64,000 bases of DNA from Phaseolus vulgaris. Taxonomy: Eukaryota > Streptophyta > Magnoliopsida > Fabales > Fabaceae. The translations under genes were made by a program, and so were the position numbers. Below the pieces are notes generated by a model. It saw only the letters and a list, made by a program, of their open reading frames with translations, did not search any database and was not told where the DNA came from. Positions 1 through 12,140 of this stretch are shown piece by piece. The number at the start of each line of letters is the position of its first letter. Within the stretch, counting starts at the first letter, position 1. The stretch covers positions 6,284,791-6,348,790 of the forward strand of contig NC_023753.2 of assembly GCF_000499845.2 (NCBI RefSeq), read 5' to 3'.

Positions 1-2264
1 TAGATACCATCAAATTCGTCTCACCCCCACAGATGCTCACAAAACAGCTTTCAGAACAATGGATGGACACTATGAATTCCTAGTTATGCCCTTTGGCTTG
101 ACAAATGCACCATCGACTTTTCAAGCAATAGTGAATGATCTCCTAAGGTCCTATCTCAGAAAGTTTGTTCTTGTTTTTTTTATGATATTTTAGTCTACAT
201 TCCCACACTACAAGACCACCTAACTCATTTAGACCTTATTTTGGAATTATTAGAAAAACATAAGCTATTTAAATGTAGTTTTGCTACCACACAAGTTAGC
301 TATTTTGGCCACCTGATTTCGTCTATAGATATGGCACCAAATCTAGAAAAAATTCAAGCAATCACAAGTTGACCACAACCATGTTCACTCATGGGTTTAA
401 GAACTTTCCTCGACCTCACTGGTTTTTACATAAAATTCGTTCAACACTACGCCACTTTCGCCTCTCTACTTGATTTATTACAACACAAACAGTTTACATG
501 GACACCAGCAGCACAACAGGCTTTTAAAATATTACAATCACTCATGGCAAAAATTTCTACACTACGCCTTCCAGACTTCCATTAACTCTTCACCGTGGGG
601 ACAAACGCCTCTGTAGTAGTCGGTACTAGAAAAGCCTCAATACCCTTTTATCCCAAACAATCCAAACTCCAGAATAGCAAAGGTGGACTTCCAAATTACA
701 AGGATATAATTTTAATATAATTTACAAACCTAGCAAAACAAATGTCATGGTTGATGCCCTTTCCCACCAAGCTAGTGTTTTTGTCCATCTTTTATCCCAT
801 GTCAACCATCTTCCAAGACCTCCAACAATACCTCTCCACCACTGACGACTTCTAAATAATACAACAGTACTCCCAATCAACCTTCATCGTCCCTATTCCA
901 CATACGCAAAGGATTGTTATTTTTTCACAACAAAGATTTTCTTCCAGAGGCCAACAATTTTTGCCAACAGATCCTCCGTGATTGCCATGAATCCCCTACC
1001 ATATGTCACTCATGTTTAAAACCCACATTGGTGCGAGTATTCGCATCCTTCTACTGGTCAGGATGGACGAATGATGTCAAGACCTTCATACAACAATGCT
1101 CCACATGCCAACGCAACAAGTACCTTCCAAAAAAAACTAATAGGTTAATCCAACCTCTTCCAATACTAGCTCAAGTTTGGAAAGACTTATCCATGGATTT
1201 ATTACACACCTACCTTCATCCGTAGGGCACACCGTCATTTGGGTCATTTGTGATCGTCTCACAAAATACGTCCACTTCCTCGTGCTTCCAACCCACTACA
1301 TAGCTCTTAGTATTGCACACAGATTCTCTAGTGAAATTTGTCGCCTTCATGGGATTCTGAAATCCATCGTTTTTTACTGTGACCCCATTTTTATTAACAG
1401 CTTCTGGAAAAACTTGTTTCAAGCACAAGGAACAACCCTTAAGTTCAGTTCATCATACCACCCCCAAACAGATGGTCAAACAGAAGTGATAAACAGAGGA
1501 TTAGAAGCATACCTTCGTTATTTTACCAGTGACCACCCCAACTCGTGTTATCACTTTCTTCACCCTTACTGTGCTTTATGGATGTCCACCACCATCCATT
1601 GTGGAGTTGTTACATACCCCACGCTTCGGCACCACTGTCACCGAGTTCCTCCACCAATACACCATCATCTTACATGAATTGAAAAAGCATCTCCAGTGCA
1701 CGCACCAACGCATGTGTGACAACATTGACTGACATCGCTCCAATGTGTCATTTAATGTTGACGAATGGGTGTGGCTCGGCCTCCAACCGTACCGGCAACA
1801 CTCCATGGAACGCTGCTTTTCACCTAAGCTCGTGCCACGCTACTTTGACCTGTATCAAATCCTTCGTCGTATAGGCACGATGGAATATGAACTTCGACTG
1901 CCAACGACTTTAAAGATCCACCGTGTTTTCCATGCATCGTTACTTCGAAGCTACAAAGACCCCCCCACCCTCACACCCTTCAAACTCAAATGCAATATCT
2001 CTACCCACTGAAAATAACTTTAACTCAAACTCCCTCTCACCTAATTCCCTAATCGCACCACCCATTTTAGCCAATGGCCATTAGCCACGTCAAAAGTTGC
2101 ACGTGGAAAGTCACCTCAAGCCTCTCTCCCACTCAATAATCGAGATCACTCCACTTAACCTAACCACTAACCCTAATATCAGCCCCACTAGCCCACAATT
2201 CCCAAGCCCAACCCAATATCCCTACCAACATTGAGGACAAAGCATCTCCACAAGCGGAAGGAAA
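1..2264 (+). mobile_element. Degenerate Ty3/gypsy (Reina-like chromovirus) pol remnant
   Basis: Broken reverse transcriptase, RNase H and integrase reading frames run left to right; the 5' end lies outside the window. RT is visible at 1-370 ([15 protein letters not shown]), but the catalytic YxDD region near 180-195 is frameshifted. Later pieces are 391-582 (RT/RNase H connection), 914-1225 (integrase zinc finger, CxxCQRNK), 1177-1677 (integrase core, YHPQTDGQTE) and 1745-2011 (post-integrase domain, YQILRRIG, HRVFHASLL). The middle catalytic Asp motif of integrase, usually SDRDP, reads FYCDP, so the enzyme would be dead even without the frameshifts. The LHGxxKSIV and DPIFxxxFWKxLFxxQGT patterns resemble Reina-type elements; this clade call is from memory and moderate. 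Confidence 0.85.
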
Positions 2265-2520
2265 TGTTAAAGCATTGGGCCTCCAAGACTGCAAGCCCAC
2301 TAGGCAAAAGAATCACCCCTCATGGATGAAAAACTATGTTTAGTAATAGATTAGGAGAAGTGTCATGTCTAATATTGGTTGTAGAGCCTTTGGGCCCAAT
2401 GACTTGTATCAACCCAAATCATCCTATTAAAGTGACGAGAAACGTAAATAAAGACATGAAGAAAATTTTCTTAACCTATAGTAGAATATTCAGAGCTTAG
2501 TCTTTATCTTGGTATGCAAC
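2265..2520 (+). repeat. Possible 3' LTR remnant of the degenerate gypsy element
   Basis: A purine-rich stretch (GCGGAAGGAAA, ending 2264) that could be the polypurine tract is followed by TGTTAAAGC, a plausible LTR start. The far end is uncertain and no second LTR copy is in the window for comparison. Confidence 0.3.
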
Positions 2521-2964
2521 AATGGCCATAAACTATCATATTCGCATGAGATTCTTGAGTGTTTTGACCAGTAAAGATTCGTACAAGAATCCTACTTTGA
2601 CCAATGCATGTTGGACTGTGGTGGGTGATGAGTTAATGAAGTGTAAATATGGGAGAGGAGAGGAGGTGAGTTGTATGCTTTGAGTTGTGGGAGGTGCTTA
2701 GAGGTTGTCGAAGGTGTGCGATCGTATGATGTGCACAGTTATCGGATGGGATAGTGATTGATAATGGTAATTAAGTTTAAAGACATAAATATTTTTACAA
2801 TATCTCAATTAAAATATGATGATCGAGAAAATAGAATATACATTCACAATGTACATTATTTTACTACTGGTTATCCCATATAAATATCTTTATTTTTATA
2901 ATAAGCATTTTAAAAATTAAAAATCGCATTCATTATAATGTATATTAATTGTACCAATCAGGTC

Positions 2965-3985
2965 ATCGGGTGTGATGATGTGGACAGTAAGTGACTACGT
3001 GGGGCGTGCTTGGTGGGACACGTGGACAAGAGAAAGATGAGTGGTCAAGAAGTTAACATAGTCGCCATTTGTAGAAGTGTCGTTCTTCAGTGTACATAGT
3101 CGGTTGTCGCCAGGTTTTCATATCATCGTCGTGTTAGATAATGGAAGATCAGGTGGTCAGGAATCGCCACAAGAGGCACATCGTCGGATTTCCCAGTAAA
3201 CTTAGTTGAAGTTGTTGGAGTTCAGGCGTGTAAGTTCAGTAAAGATGATTGTTACGTCAGCATGAAGGTTAAGTGAGTTGGAGGAAACAGCTTGCTCATC
3301 GACGACGGGATTCCCAGAGTGGACATTCGTTGATGGCGAGGTTTCCTTAGCTAGAACATGCATGGCGCGGCAGCGAGGAAGGTGGCACCTGCGACAAGCG
3401 ATATCACATAGATGATGTACTTTGTTGCATCCGATACTCGCTTTGTCGGGTGGCGTTCCAGAGCGTGTTACGTGCTAGGTTACACCTTGAATAGGAGACT
3501 TGGCCGCGTAACGGGATGCTACATAGAAATGACGCTCAAGTTACCCCAGCCCAGATGATGACACGTGTAGAGTTGGATGCTATATAGAAATGACGCTCAA
3601 GTTACCCCAACCCAGATGATGACGCGTGTAGAGTTGGATGCGAACCACGCGTCCAAAGTGTAACTGTTTTGGAGAGAGAAAATACCTAGGTATAAAAGGT
3701 AAACTTAACAGAATTTGCGAGGTGCGTTCATTACGACTCATTTTTCCTTGTGGAGAACACTTAGCACGGTTCTACAGCACCTAGTTTTCTCTTAGTTTTT
3801 GGGTGTTCCTGTTGCTGACTGGAGCGTCGGAGCGCCACCGGCCGCAGAGGCGCCATATTGTGTTTTCAGGTTCTCAGAAAGACAATCCGTAGCGTGGACT
3901 TGAAGTGCACGTGGTGTTAAAGCTGGTGAGGAAAGATCGTGACGAGGCATCGTTCTTGCGCTTGGTTAACCGGCAGGATCATTAA
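2965..3985 (+). repeat. LTR-like fragment with promoter (possibly Tat lineage)
   Basis: This is a GC-rich island in AT-rich surroundings. It holds a TATA box (TATAAAAGG near 3692) and, further on, the phrase CTGACTGGAGCGTCGGAGCG near 3815, which resembles the R/U5 region of plant Tat-type Ty3 LTRs. No open reading frame or partner LTR is visible, so it is best read as a solo or truncated LTR. Edges are approximate. Confidence 0.45.
3514..3641 (+). repeat. Tandem duplication, 61-bp period, two copies
   Basis: GGATGCT followed by AGAAATGACGCTCAAGTTAC recurs with a 61-bp offset (copies start at 3514 and 3575) just upstream of the TATA box of the LTR-like fragment. The copies are nearly identical, so the duplication is recent compared with the surrounding decay. 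Confidence 0.85.
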
Positions 3986-5181
3986 TATTATAAAGTGAGA
4001 AAAGAAATACAAATGTATGTAGAGGGAGAAGAGGATTTATAGTTTAAAAAATCAATATGTAAAAAGAGACGGAAAAAAAAAGTGAAAGAAAAACAAGAGA
4101 AGAAAAGAAGAGTGAAGAATGAGAATATTATGATGTAATATTACAATGTTTGGAAAGATGAAAATGAGAAAAGTAAGAGAATTATAATCAAAAAGAGATA
4201 GTAAAGGTGATATGTATACATGAAATGAAGATAGAAAATGTAGATTCTATATTCAACCCACTGAAAATTACATCTTGTCAATTCTTGTATGGGTCCTATC
4301 AATATCAGTTAATAATGAGATTAGTGGTCTTTATATTTTCTATAACTCATATGATTGTATTAAATATGATTCACACTACTATCAAATATCTCAATTAAAA
4401 TAAAATATGAACTATCTCACATTATTGGTACATAAAAAATTACTAAATAAAATAAATAACATTTAAATATTCATAATTATTAAACAATATTTTTTATATT
4501 AAATGTAAATAATATTATAATATTTATATTTATCTTTATATTATATATTTAATATTATTATATAAAATTATTTTTTATTATAAATAACTATATATTTTTT
4601 ATATTATAATTATAATAATAATTAAGTGAATGTATTTTAAAATGAATTCAATACTTAAACTTAATTTTTAAAATAATCATACTATATTTAAAAAATATTA
4701 TAAAATTTGAATTAACAAAAAAAGTTATTTATTATATATATTTATAAATACTTAATTTATTAAAAAATAAAAGTTAAAAAAAATAATGTTGACTTTTAAA
4801 AAAAGTTAAAACTGATCTTGATTTGAATTTTAATAACCAGTTTCAAAATTTTCTAATATTTATAGAACTACTCTTTGGTGTAAGAGCATAATTGATTAGA
4901 AATGAAGAGGTATTTTGAGGATGTGATGTAAAGTTTGCAAATTCTTGTAGATAAAAGAGAAGATTTGGTCAATGTTGACTTTTCAAGGAATAAAGGTAAA
5001 ATAGAAGCAAAATTATTCATAGAGCTCATACACCAACATTTCAAAAGATAACCTTAAGCTACTTGGACAATCATATCTCTTTTTTCTTGTTATATCACAA
5101 AATAACATCTAAAAGGGTGAAATATCATGTATTTATCTATAGTAATATTTGTTTTCTCTCCTCAAAATAAAAAAAAAATAG
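3986..5181. other. AT-rich intergenic DNA, no gene seen
   Basis: No supported coding region, and no repeat structure beyond low-complexity A/T runs. The small open frame at 4207-4398 has no recognisable motif. Confidence 0.6.
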
Positions 5182-5550
5182 TATTACGAAGTGGACTTTA
5201 AGCCTAACTCAACCCCATAAAACCGGCTCATAGGGTTGAGGTTTGCACACACTTATATACAATGAAAGGCTCTAATCTCTAGTCGATGTGGGATCTCCAA
5301 CACACCCCCTCACGCCGAGACTGCCAACTCGTGCGTGAGACTATATATTATGGATGGTCCGATAGCGGGTGGCACGATAGGCCCAACACAAATACTCGCT
5401 AGGATAGGCTCGAAATGGCTCTGATACCATATTACGAAGTGGACTTTAAGCCTAACTCAACCCCATAAAACCGGCACATAGGGTTGAGGTTTGCACACAC
5501 TTATATACAATGAAAGGCTCTAATCTCTAGTCGATGTGGGATCTCCAACA
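5182..5550 (-). mobile_element. Complete TRIM (miniature LTR retrotransposon)
   Basis: Two 121-bp direct repeats (5182-5302 and 5430-5550) differ at one base that I can see and flank a 127-bp internal region. On the minus strand the LTR begins TGTTGGAGATCCCACATCG. The internal region starts with a methionine-tRNA primer binding site TGGTATCAGAGCC (plus-strand 5417-5429) and ends with a polypurine tract GAGGGGGTG next to the second LTR. A 5-bp target duplication AATAG lies at 5177-5181 and 5551-5555. There is no coding capacity, as expected for a TRIM, so it would depend on enzymes from another element. Confidence 0.93.
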
Positions 5551-5555
5551 AATAG

Positions 5556-6917
5556 GAAACTAAATATGAATTTTCATTGAATAAGAATGTTAATTGATCT
5601 CTTGATGAATTAAACTTAGAAGTTGTATTTTTTAATGAGGATGAACAACTGTGATAGTCAAACAATATACTTTACATAAATTTTTCTTTTGTTAGACATT
5701 TTTTTATAATTGTTTCTCGATTTTTTATATTATGAAGTATAATTACTAGTTTTTAATATATTTAGAAACACACACATACACTTATATTGTTGTGTCCCGT
5801 TATATTTTTCAATTTAATTGCATCTTTATGTTTTTGTTCCTGTCCGTGTTTGTGCTTCATAGGATGTAGGTGTTGTATTGAATTGGAGATTCGTGAAGAA
5901 GATATCACGCCTTTATTGGTATTAGAATCACATAGAGGAAAATATGAGGTGGTAAGAAGAAGATTATGTTGATCCAGTATGCAATGTTAATAAGGAACTC
6001 TGTTTGATGGCTCATAGGAATTTATTGTGTCACATAAGTGAAAAATTGTTCCGGATATGTAATTTTATTGTGGTGACAATTTAAAGAATATAATATGACA
6101 TATATATTTATGAGTTTAATTGAATGCATATGTCTTCTAGGGGTAGAATCGAAGTGTTTATAGTGGTTAAATAATATTTGACATGAGATGTAGTTAATAG
6201 GTTGATAATTGGATACTTGATTCTAATATTGATTAAAATAATAATTGAGATTGTATTTATTGTAACTGAAATATGAAGATAATATAATTCAATATATACT
6301 TATATGGTAGAGATTTTTTAACTCTAACTTATCACTGTGTGATTGTATTTTTATCAATTGTGATAATTAACGAAGTAACAAAAGATATTACAATAGGACA
6401 ATTTCATGCTAATATAATTTGATGATAAAGAAAATGAAATATTTTTTATAGTTATTATTTCCTTTTCATAAAAGTTATATATAGTTTCTATAATGACGTA
6501 AGCTAGATGTTACACCATGTGCATGTGTTTAAAGAGATAGTATTTGGTTATGAAATTTTAATTTTTTAAAAAATAAATTTCAAAGTTTTAGTTATTTGAA
6601 ACAGTTTTAGAAATTTTAAATTTTCAATTATTTTCTTCAAAGAACTTATTTTATGCTAAAAAATTAAAATTTACTAAATAAATAATTCTCAAATTTTCAA
6701 ATCCAAATACTAGGTTTACCCTAAAATAAAAATTCACACCTAAAGTAGAAAAAAAGTTTCACTTTGAAGGTGCAATGATGTAAGGTGGGTGTGGGTGGAC
6801 TCTTTGAATTTCTAAATAAAGATAATAGTACACACTGTATACTTCCCAACTTCGATTTGAAAGGGTTACCCCACCAACTACCTCTGTCATAGGGATTAAT
6901 CCTATCCGTACTATAAC

Positions 6918-6974
<57 letters not shown>

Positions 6975-7650
6975 GCAAGTATCAAAATATCTCAAAGAGT
7001 CACTTTAAAGTCTTATTCTATAATTCTATAATATCTATCATCTATGTCACAATTCTTCCGATCCTATAATCAATTGTAAGTTCATAATAATGATCAATAA
7101 TGAAAAGAAAATAATGTTTGTAATAGTATAAAGTAGTTTTCCTTCCTACACGTTATTTTAATAAAATCATTTCTATATTCGCTTATTTTTTACAATCTAT
7201 TTCTTTTCTTCTCTTTTTTCTGTTTCATTTCTACCAAGCATATCATAAAAAATAAAACACATTTAATAAAGAATAGAGAAGGTACGACACTTATATTCTC
7301 TCTAATCTTAAAATAAATATATGCTTTTTTATATATATTTAGTAAAATGATATTTATATTTTTGTAATTTGTAAAGAAACATTAATCTCTTTTACATATT
7401 TTTAAGTAAATAACGCTCACCTATTTTATATTTTTAATAAAGAAACAGTCACTTTTTCTATATTTAAAAATACAATATTGACTAAAACTTTTCAAGATAA
7501 TCATTAGAAGAAAAAATACAATAGAAAGTTGAATAGAAGTTAAACAAGAGAAAAATTAGAAAGCATATAGAGAGGGAGGAATTTATAATATAAAGAAGAA
7601 AAAAAAGAAAAATCCAAGAATCTTTGTATGCTGGCATGTACCCCTAAGCA
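5556..7650. other. AT-rich intergenic DNA with a microsatellite
   Basis: No supported gene. The open frame at 5787-5972 has no recognisable domain. The only structure is the (AT)n tract at 6921-6972. The open frame across it encodes an isoleucine/tyrosine run and is an artefact. Confidence 0.6.
6921..6972. repeat. (AT)26 microsatellite
   Basis: Uninterrupted AT dinucleotides, directly visible. Similar shorter (AT)n tracts occur near 23162-23195, 24131-24158 and 32638-32653. Confidence 0.95.
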
Positions 7651-8374
7651 TTAATTATTTCTTGGTTCTTCATGATCCTCTCCTACAACGCAACCACCAC
7701 TTTCTCTTCCATTTTTTAGTTCTGCTACGGCCTGTGGGGGAGATGAACATTTCATATAAAAATAATTAATAAGAAGCAACGAACAGGGAGAAGAAAGAAA
7801 AGGTGCATTGAAGGGTCCATTAAAATGGAAGAAAGACATGCAAAGGTTGTTCAGAAACTGACCTGGTTCACCAATGAACTCTGTAGGTGAGATTGAGAAT
7901 GAGATGATCTCCTCTTCGATCTTCTTCCCCTCGGAGTAGGACCCATTGAATCTGTGAGAAAGATTATAAAGAATAATTAATTAAAGGAAGATGGGTGGGG
8001 GAGAGAATATAAGAAAGGAAAGAAAGAAAAGAGAGTGGGAATAAAGAAAAATGAAATTCTACTTTATGTAGAAATATCTAAGGTTCCTTTGAATTTGTTT
8101 AGTTAATGTGAAAGCAGAAGAAAAAGGAAAAGAAGTGCATGGGGGAACCTGGGGGTGGATAGGGATGTTTCTTGGGCCTGCGAATGGGTTTGGAATCGAC
8201 GGTTGATTCAGAGGTGTCGGGGAGGTAGCGGTCGAGGCGGAGAGGAGGGTGGGATGAGAGGGCGGCGTAGTGGTGGAGCATTCTGCGGACGAAGGAGGCT
8301 TCCATGGTGTTGAGGAAGTGAAGGTGCTTCTCGTCGGTCCAAACCGTCGTGGTTTGGGTGTGCGTAGATTCCAT
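7651..8374 (-). CDS. COR27/COR28-like small protein (three exons, 131 aa)
   Basis: Gene model on the minus strand: exon 1 8374-8149, exon 2 7951-7863, exon 3 7731-7651. Junctions have GT donors (GTTCCC, GTCAGT) and AG acceptors (CTCACAG, CCCACAG), and the frame stays open across both joins (226+89+81 nt). The start is the ATG reading MESTHTQ; an upstream in-frame Met at 8425 adds 17 residues of ordinary leader sequence and is less likely. The N-terminal half carries VWTDEKHLHFLNTMEASFV and LRLDRYLPDTSEST, which match my memory of the plant family that includes COR27 and COR28, small nuclear proteins induced by cold and controlled by the clock and light. A basic patch (RGRRSKRRSS) encoded by exon 2 could be a nuclear localisation signal. 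The C-terminus is acidic. The family assignment is by motif memory only; the splice model itself is well supported. Confidence 0.72.
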
Positions 8375-8429
8375 TGGGTGGTGGATCAAGAGAGAAGAGA
8401 AAAGAGGGTTGGGTTTGGTGAACACAATG

Positions 8430-9992
8430 AAAAATGGGATGCTTTATTTAAAACCAAAATATCTTCATACTTTCTTAAACTGCTAACTAAATCTATCACT
8501 TCTAACTCCTCTTAAGAAAATCATACTTTTAATAATTGAGAAAGAGAGTTGTATTGATTTGATGAATTTTAAAATAAATATATATAATAAAAAGTAAATT
8601 TAAAATTAAATGATATAAAAAATATTAAAATAATAGTATTAGGAGTTGGAATGTGATGGTATAAAAAATATAGATTAACACTCTTATACCTTTTACCAAT
8701 TTTTTTATTTTAATATGAATTTTGATATTGCAGATAAAAAATTAAAAAAAATGAATTTTGATATTTTGACAACTGTTATTCATCCAACAACTAAAATAAA
8801 TATTAATATTTATAAAAAAAAAATATTTAATGAAAATAAACGTAAAATACAAAAAGTTAATTTTTTTTTTCAAAATTGATAAAATTATAAATTTTTTTAT
8901 ATAATCAAAATATTAATATTTATTGGATTATATGGTGGATCATGATTTGTGAAATGGGTGATGATATTTTAACACCCTGTTTCACCTTACACCTACAACA
9001 AAATATTAATATTTATAATAAAAGTATTTTAAAAAATTAAAAATTCTCTTTAATAAAATATAAACAAAATACAAAATATTAAAATAATTTTTAAAATTAA
9101 AAATAATTAAAATATTAATATCTGTTAGGGGTGTAGGGTGAAACATTGTTGTAAAAAAAACATTTCCCTTGTGAAATAAATTTTTTTATTTCTATTTAGA
9201 TTTTTTTATGGAAAAAGTTTTGTTACACTCGCAAAGAGTGAGTAACACCAATTCACAACCCTTTAAACAATATTATAATATTTTAAATTAAAAACTCAAA
9301 TAAAAATAATTAAAAATTGACTTAAATGTTGGTTAAAAATGTGTTTTCACTATATACACTATCAATATATCATGATTTTTTTTATTTATGAATATAAAAA
9401 AAATGTAAAAAAATTTATACTAAGATAGTTAAAGATAAAATATTTTATAATATATAAATATGAAAAAGTTATAAATAAATTTTAAAAATTAGTATTAAAA
9501 TTTATTTCGTAGTTAAAAAATACATAAAATCAGAAAAGTATGTTATTAAACTTTCTTTCCAGTCATACAAAGATAAATTTACGAAAAAAAAGTAAGTTAC
9601 AATAAATTATATGATTCAATATAATCAATATATTTTATATTTAAAAATTAAATAATTAAAATAAAAATAATAAAATAACTTAAACTTTGATTATTTATTT
9701 TGATATATTTTTGTTCAGAAATATAATTTTTTTTATTAAAATTTTATAATAGTTTTTTCTTTTAATTTAAAAATTATTTTTTACATTAAATTTTACCCTT
9801 AAAATTTTATTTTATTAGTTTCTAAGTATATTAATATATAACTAAATCTTGTTGTAACACATCAATCAAATTTATTATAAATTTTTAATTATTTTTTACT
9901 TAAAATTTTCAATTCAAACAATTTTATTTTTAATTTTTTTTTCACTTCTTCTAATCCAAAATACATATAAAGAAGGAAATCATTACTATATA
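8430..9992. other. AT-rich upstream/intergenic DNA
   Basis: A TTTAAATAAAG sequence (minus strand, near 8445) could serve as TATA box for the COR27-like gene. Beyond it there is only A/T-rich sequence with no gene or clear element. Confidence 0.5.
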
Positions 9993-10953
9993 GGGTTCTT
10001 TTACCACCATGATAAGTAGGGTTGTTTTTTAAAAAAAACTATAGATTTGGGAAACTTGTGTAATTAACACGATTTTTGCCACATCAACCTAAATTCATGC
10101 TAAGTTGGCATGATTTCTCTCACGTCAACTTGGTATTAGGTTGATACAACTTTCTTCACGTCATAATTTTTATTCTTTATACTTAAAAAAATGTTTTTAA
10201 ATAAATAAATATTATTAATTATTTAATTATAATTTAGTAGTAAGTTATGTAATATTTGAAATGAATTTGATAAATAATTTTTTTAAGGGTGTTAGTTTTT
10301 AGTGACAAAAATTTGGGTAATCATGTATAGATTATGTTTGACAATAATGTGATATATTAATTTGGTTATTTGATTAATAAAAAATATGAAGAAAATTATT
10401 ATTGCGTTTGAAAATAAATACAGTAATTACATTTGGAAAATAAATAGAGAAGTGTTGTTGTGGATTTGAAAAATAAATACCTTGAAAAGTAACGGTTTTA
10501 TAGAACTTTGATTATTAGTTTTCTTATTTTCTTTACCTACGTATTTATGTCTTCATTTATTTTATTCAACTAACAACCTAAATTAATTAATCAACAACAA
10601 ATATTCCTTCATAAAAAAATATTTATCAAATTAATTTTAAATATTACATAACTTACTACTCAATTTTAATTAGTTTTAATTATAATTAAATAATTAATAA
10701 TATATATTTATTTAAATATAAGGAAATTATAAAAAAATGTGACATGGACGAAGTCGTATCAAAATCGTGCCAGCTTGACACAAATTCAGGTTGACGTGCT
10801 AGAAATCGTGCCAACTTGACACTAGTTCAAGTTGATAGGGTCAAAATCTTTCATATGAAAAAAGTCGTGTCAACTTGATACGAATTTCCCAAATATATAT
10901 ATATATATATATAAACGATCCCATTTTAGTATAAAACGAAAAAAAAAGAACTC
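9993..10953. mobile_element. Long-inverted-repeat element, Mutator-like (degenerate)
   Basis: Left arm (about 10043-10290) and right arm (about 10610-10896) are inverted copies: ATTTGGGAAA near 10045 pairs with TTTCCCAAAT near 10888, and AGTAAGTTATGTAATATTTGAAA is mirrored by TTTTAAATATTACATAACTTACT in the right arm. The arms carry variants of the GTCGTGCCAACTTGACACGA phrase also found in the element at 12141-13005. The outer ends are diverged and I found no clean target duplication, so the limits are estimates. It has no coding capacity. Confidence 0.6.
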
Positions 10954-10959
10954 TATGAC

Positions 10960-11330
10960 TCTCCAAACAAATGATTTTTTCATAAATATTGTTCCTACCG
11001 GAAATGAACTCAGAGAGTGCAACTCGGTGAAGACTGCGTGTTCCTCAGGGAACAAGCTTTCAGTTGGTCTCCGATGAGAGAGGGAAGTACTTGCAAAATA
11101 CTCGCAGACGCTTAAGTCGGTAAGAACACAAAGATGATGATAAATTCTTAATAAAGAGCTAAGAGTAAGATTATATAATAGAGTTTAGTGTGTTCTCTTA
11201 GTGAGAGAGTCATCACCTATTTATAGGTTTTATTAGTTGGATTGAGACCATTAAAAAGAATTGAATGGTTATTATAAGATATAAATGAATTTTATAATAG
11301 TACCTATAACCCCTAGCAACTTATTATCGA
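10960..11330 (-). repeat. LTR-like fragment, minus strand
   Basis: Read on the minus strand, a TATA box (CCTATAAATAGG, near 11218-11229) is followed by a transcribed-leader-like stretch. Near 11100 comes GACTTAAGCGTCTGCGAGT, which resembles the ACTTGAGCGTCGGAG signature of some plant Ty3 LTRs. No partner LTR is present. A 61-codon open frame here is spurious. Confidence 0.35.
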
Positions 11331-12140
11331 TTTATGATCTTAATCTTAAATATAATATTAAATAAATAGTTTATGTTGTATTGTAAAAAAAATAAAAAAA
11401 TAATATATATATATATATATAATAAATTCTAATAATTGAATTTACAAGTTTCCCGTATTAATCTTTGCATAAAAAGAAAGTATAGGACAAGACAGTGGTT
11501 CATGTCCTTTTATATCAAATCAACTTTCTTTTGTTTGTTTTCTTATGCATAACTTTTTTTGAATTTCATATTCAAATAAAGTATTTTCAATTTCTTTAAA
11601 TAGTTTAGCTAATATCATAAAAATTATTTTACAAATATTTATTTAATAAATGAATTATTTTAATTATGTAATGCAAAAAAATATATTATTTATCCCTTAG
11701 AAATTTATATTTTTAGTTTTAAATAAATATTTAAATGATTTTATTTTATAAACATTTTTTCTTTAATATTTTTAATTATTGCCATTATAAATAAAGATTA
11801 AGTTATAACATGGTAGTGACACTATTCGTGCTGTTACAACACTATTATGTAAAATATGGGATGAGTTATATTTTCAATTTATACTTTTATGAAATTCTCC
11901 TTTAATCTTATTTTTTGATTAGGTCATCATAATTTAATATTTTGTGACAGATTAACCTCTTTCATCAAACCAATTTTCATTGATAAAGTTGATATCAGAG
12001 ATAGGACAATGATTTGGCCAGAAAAAAACAATATTTCACTAACTTAAACACCCAACAAGATTTATATTCTTTACAACGCGACATTTATTGATATCTGAAA
12101 GCAACGTATATATGGTAAAACAATCCATGAGAAATAATAA

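Noticed and set aside
5787..5972. Cys-rich 61-codon frame as a possible secreted peptide
   Set aside because: Cysteine spacing fits no peptide family I know and the frame sits in unstructured AT-rich DNA.
6721..6978. 85-codon minus-strand frame starting in Ile/Tyr repeats
   Set aside because: Its start lies in the (AT)n microsatellite and the remainder shows no homology.
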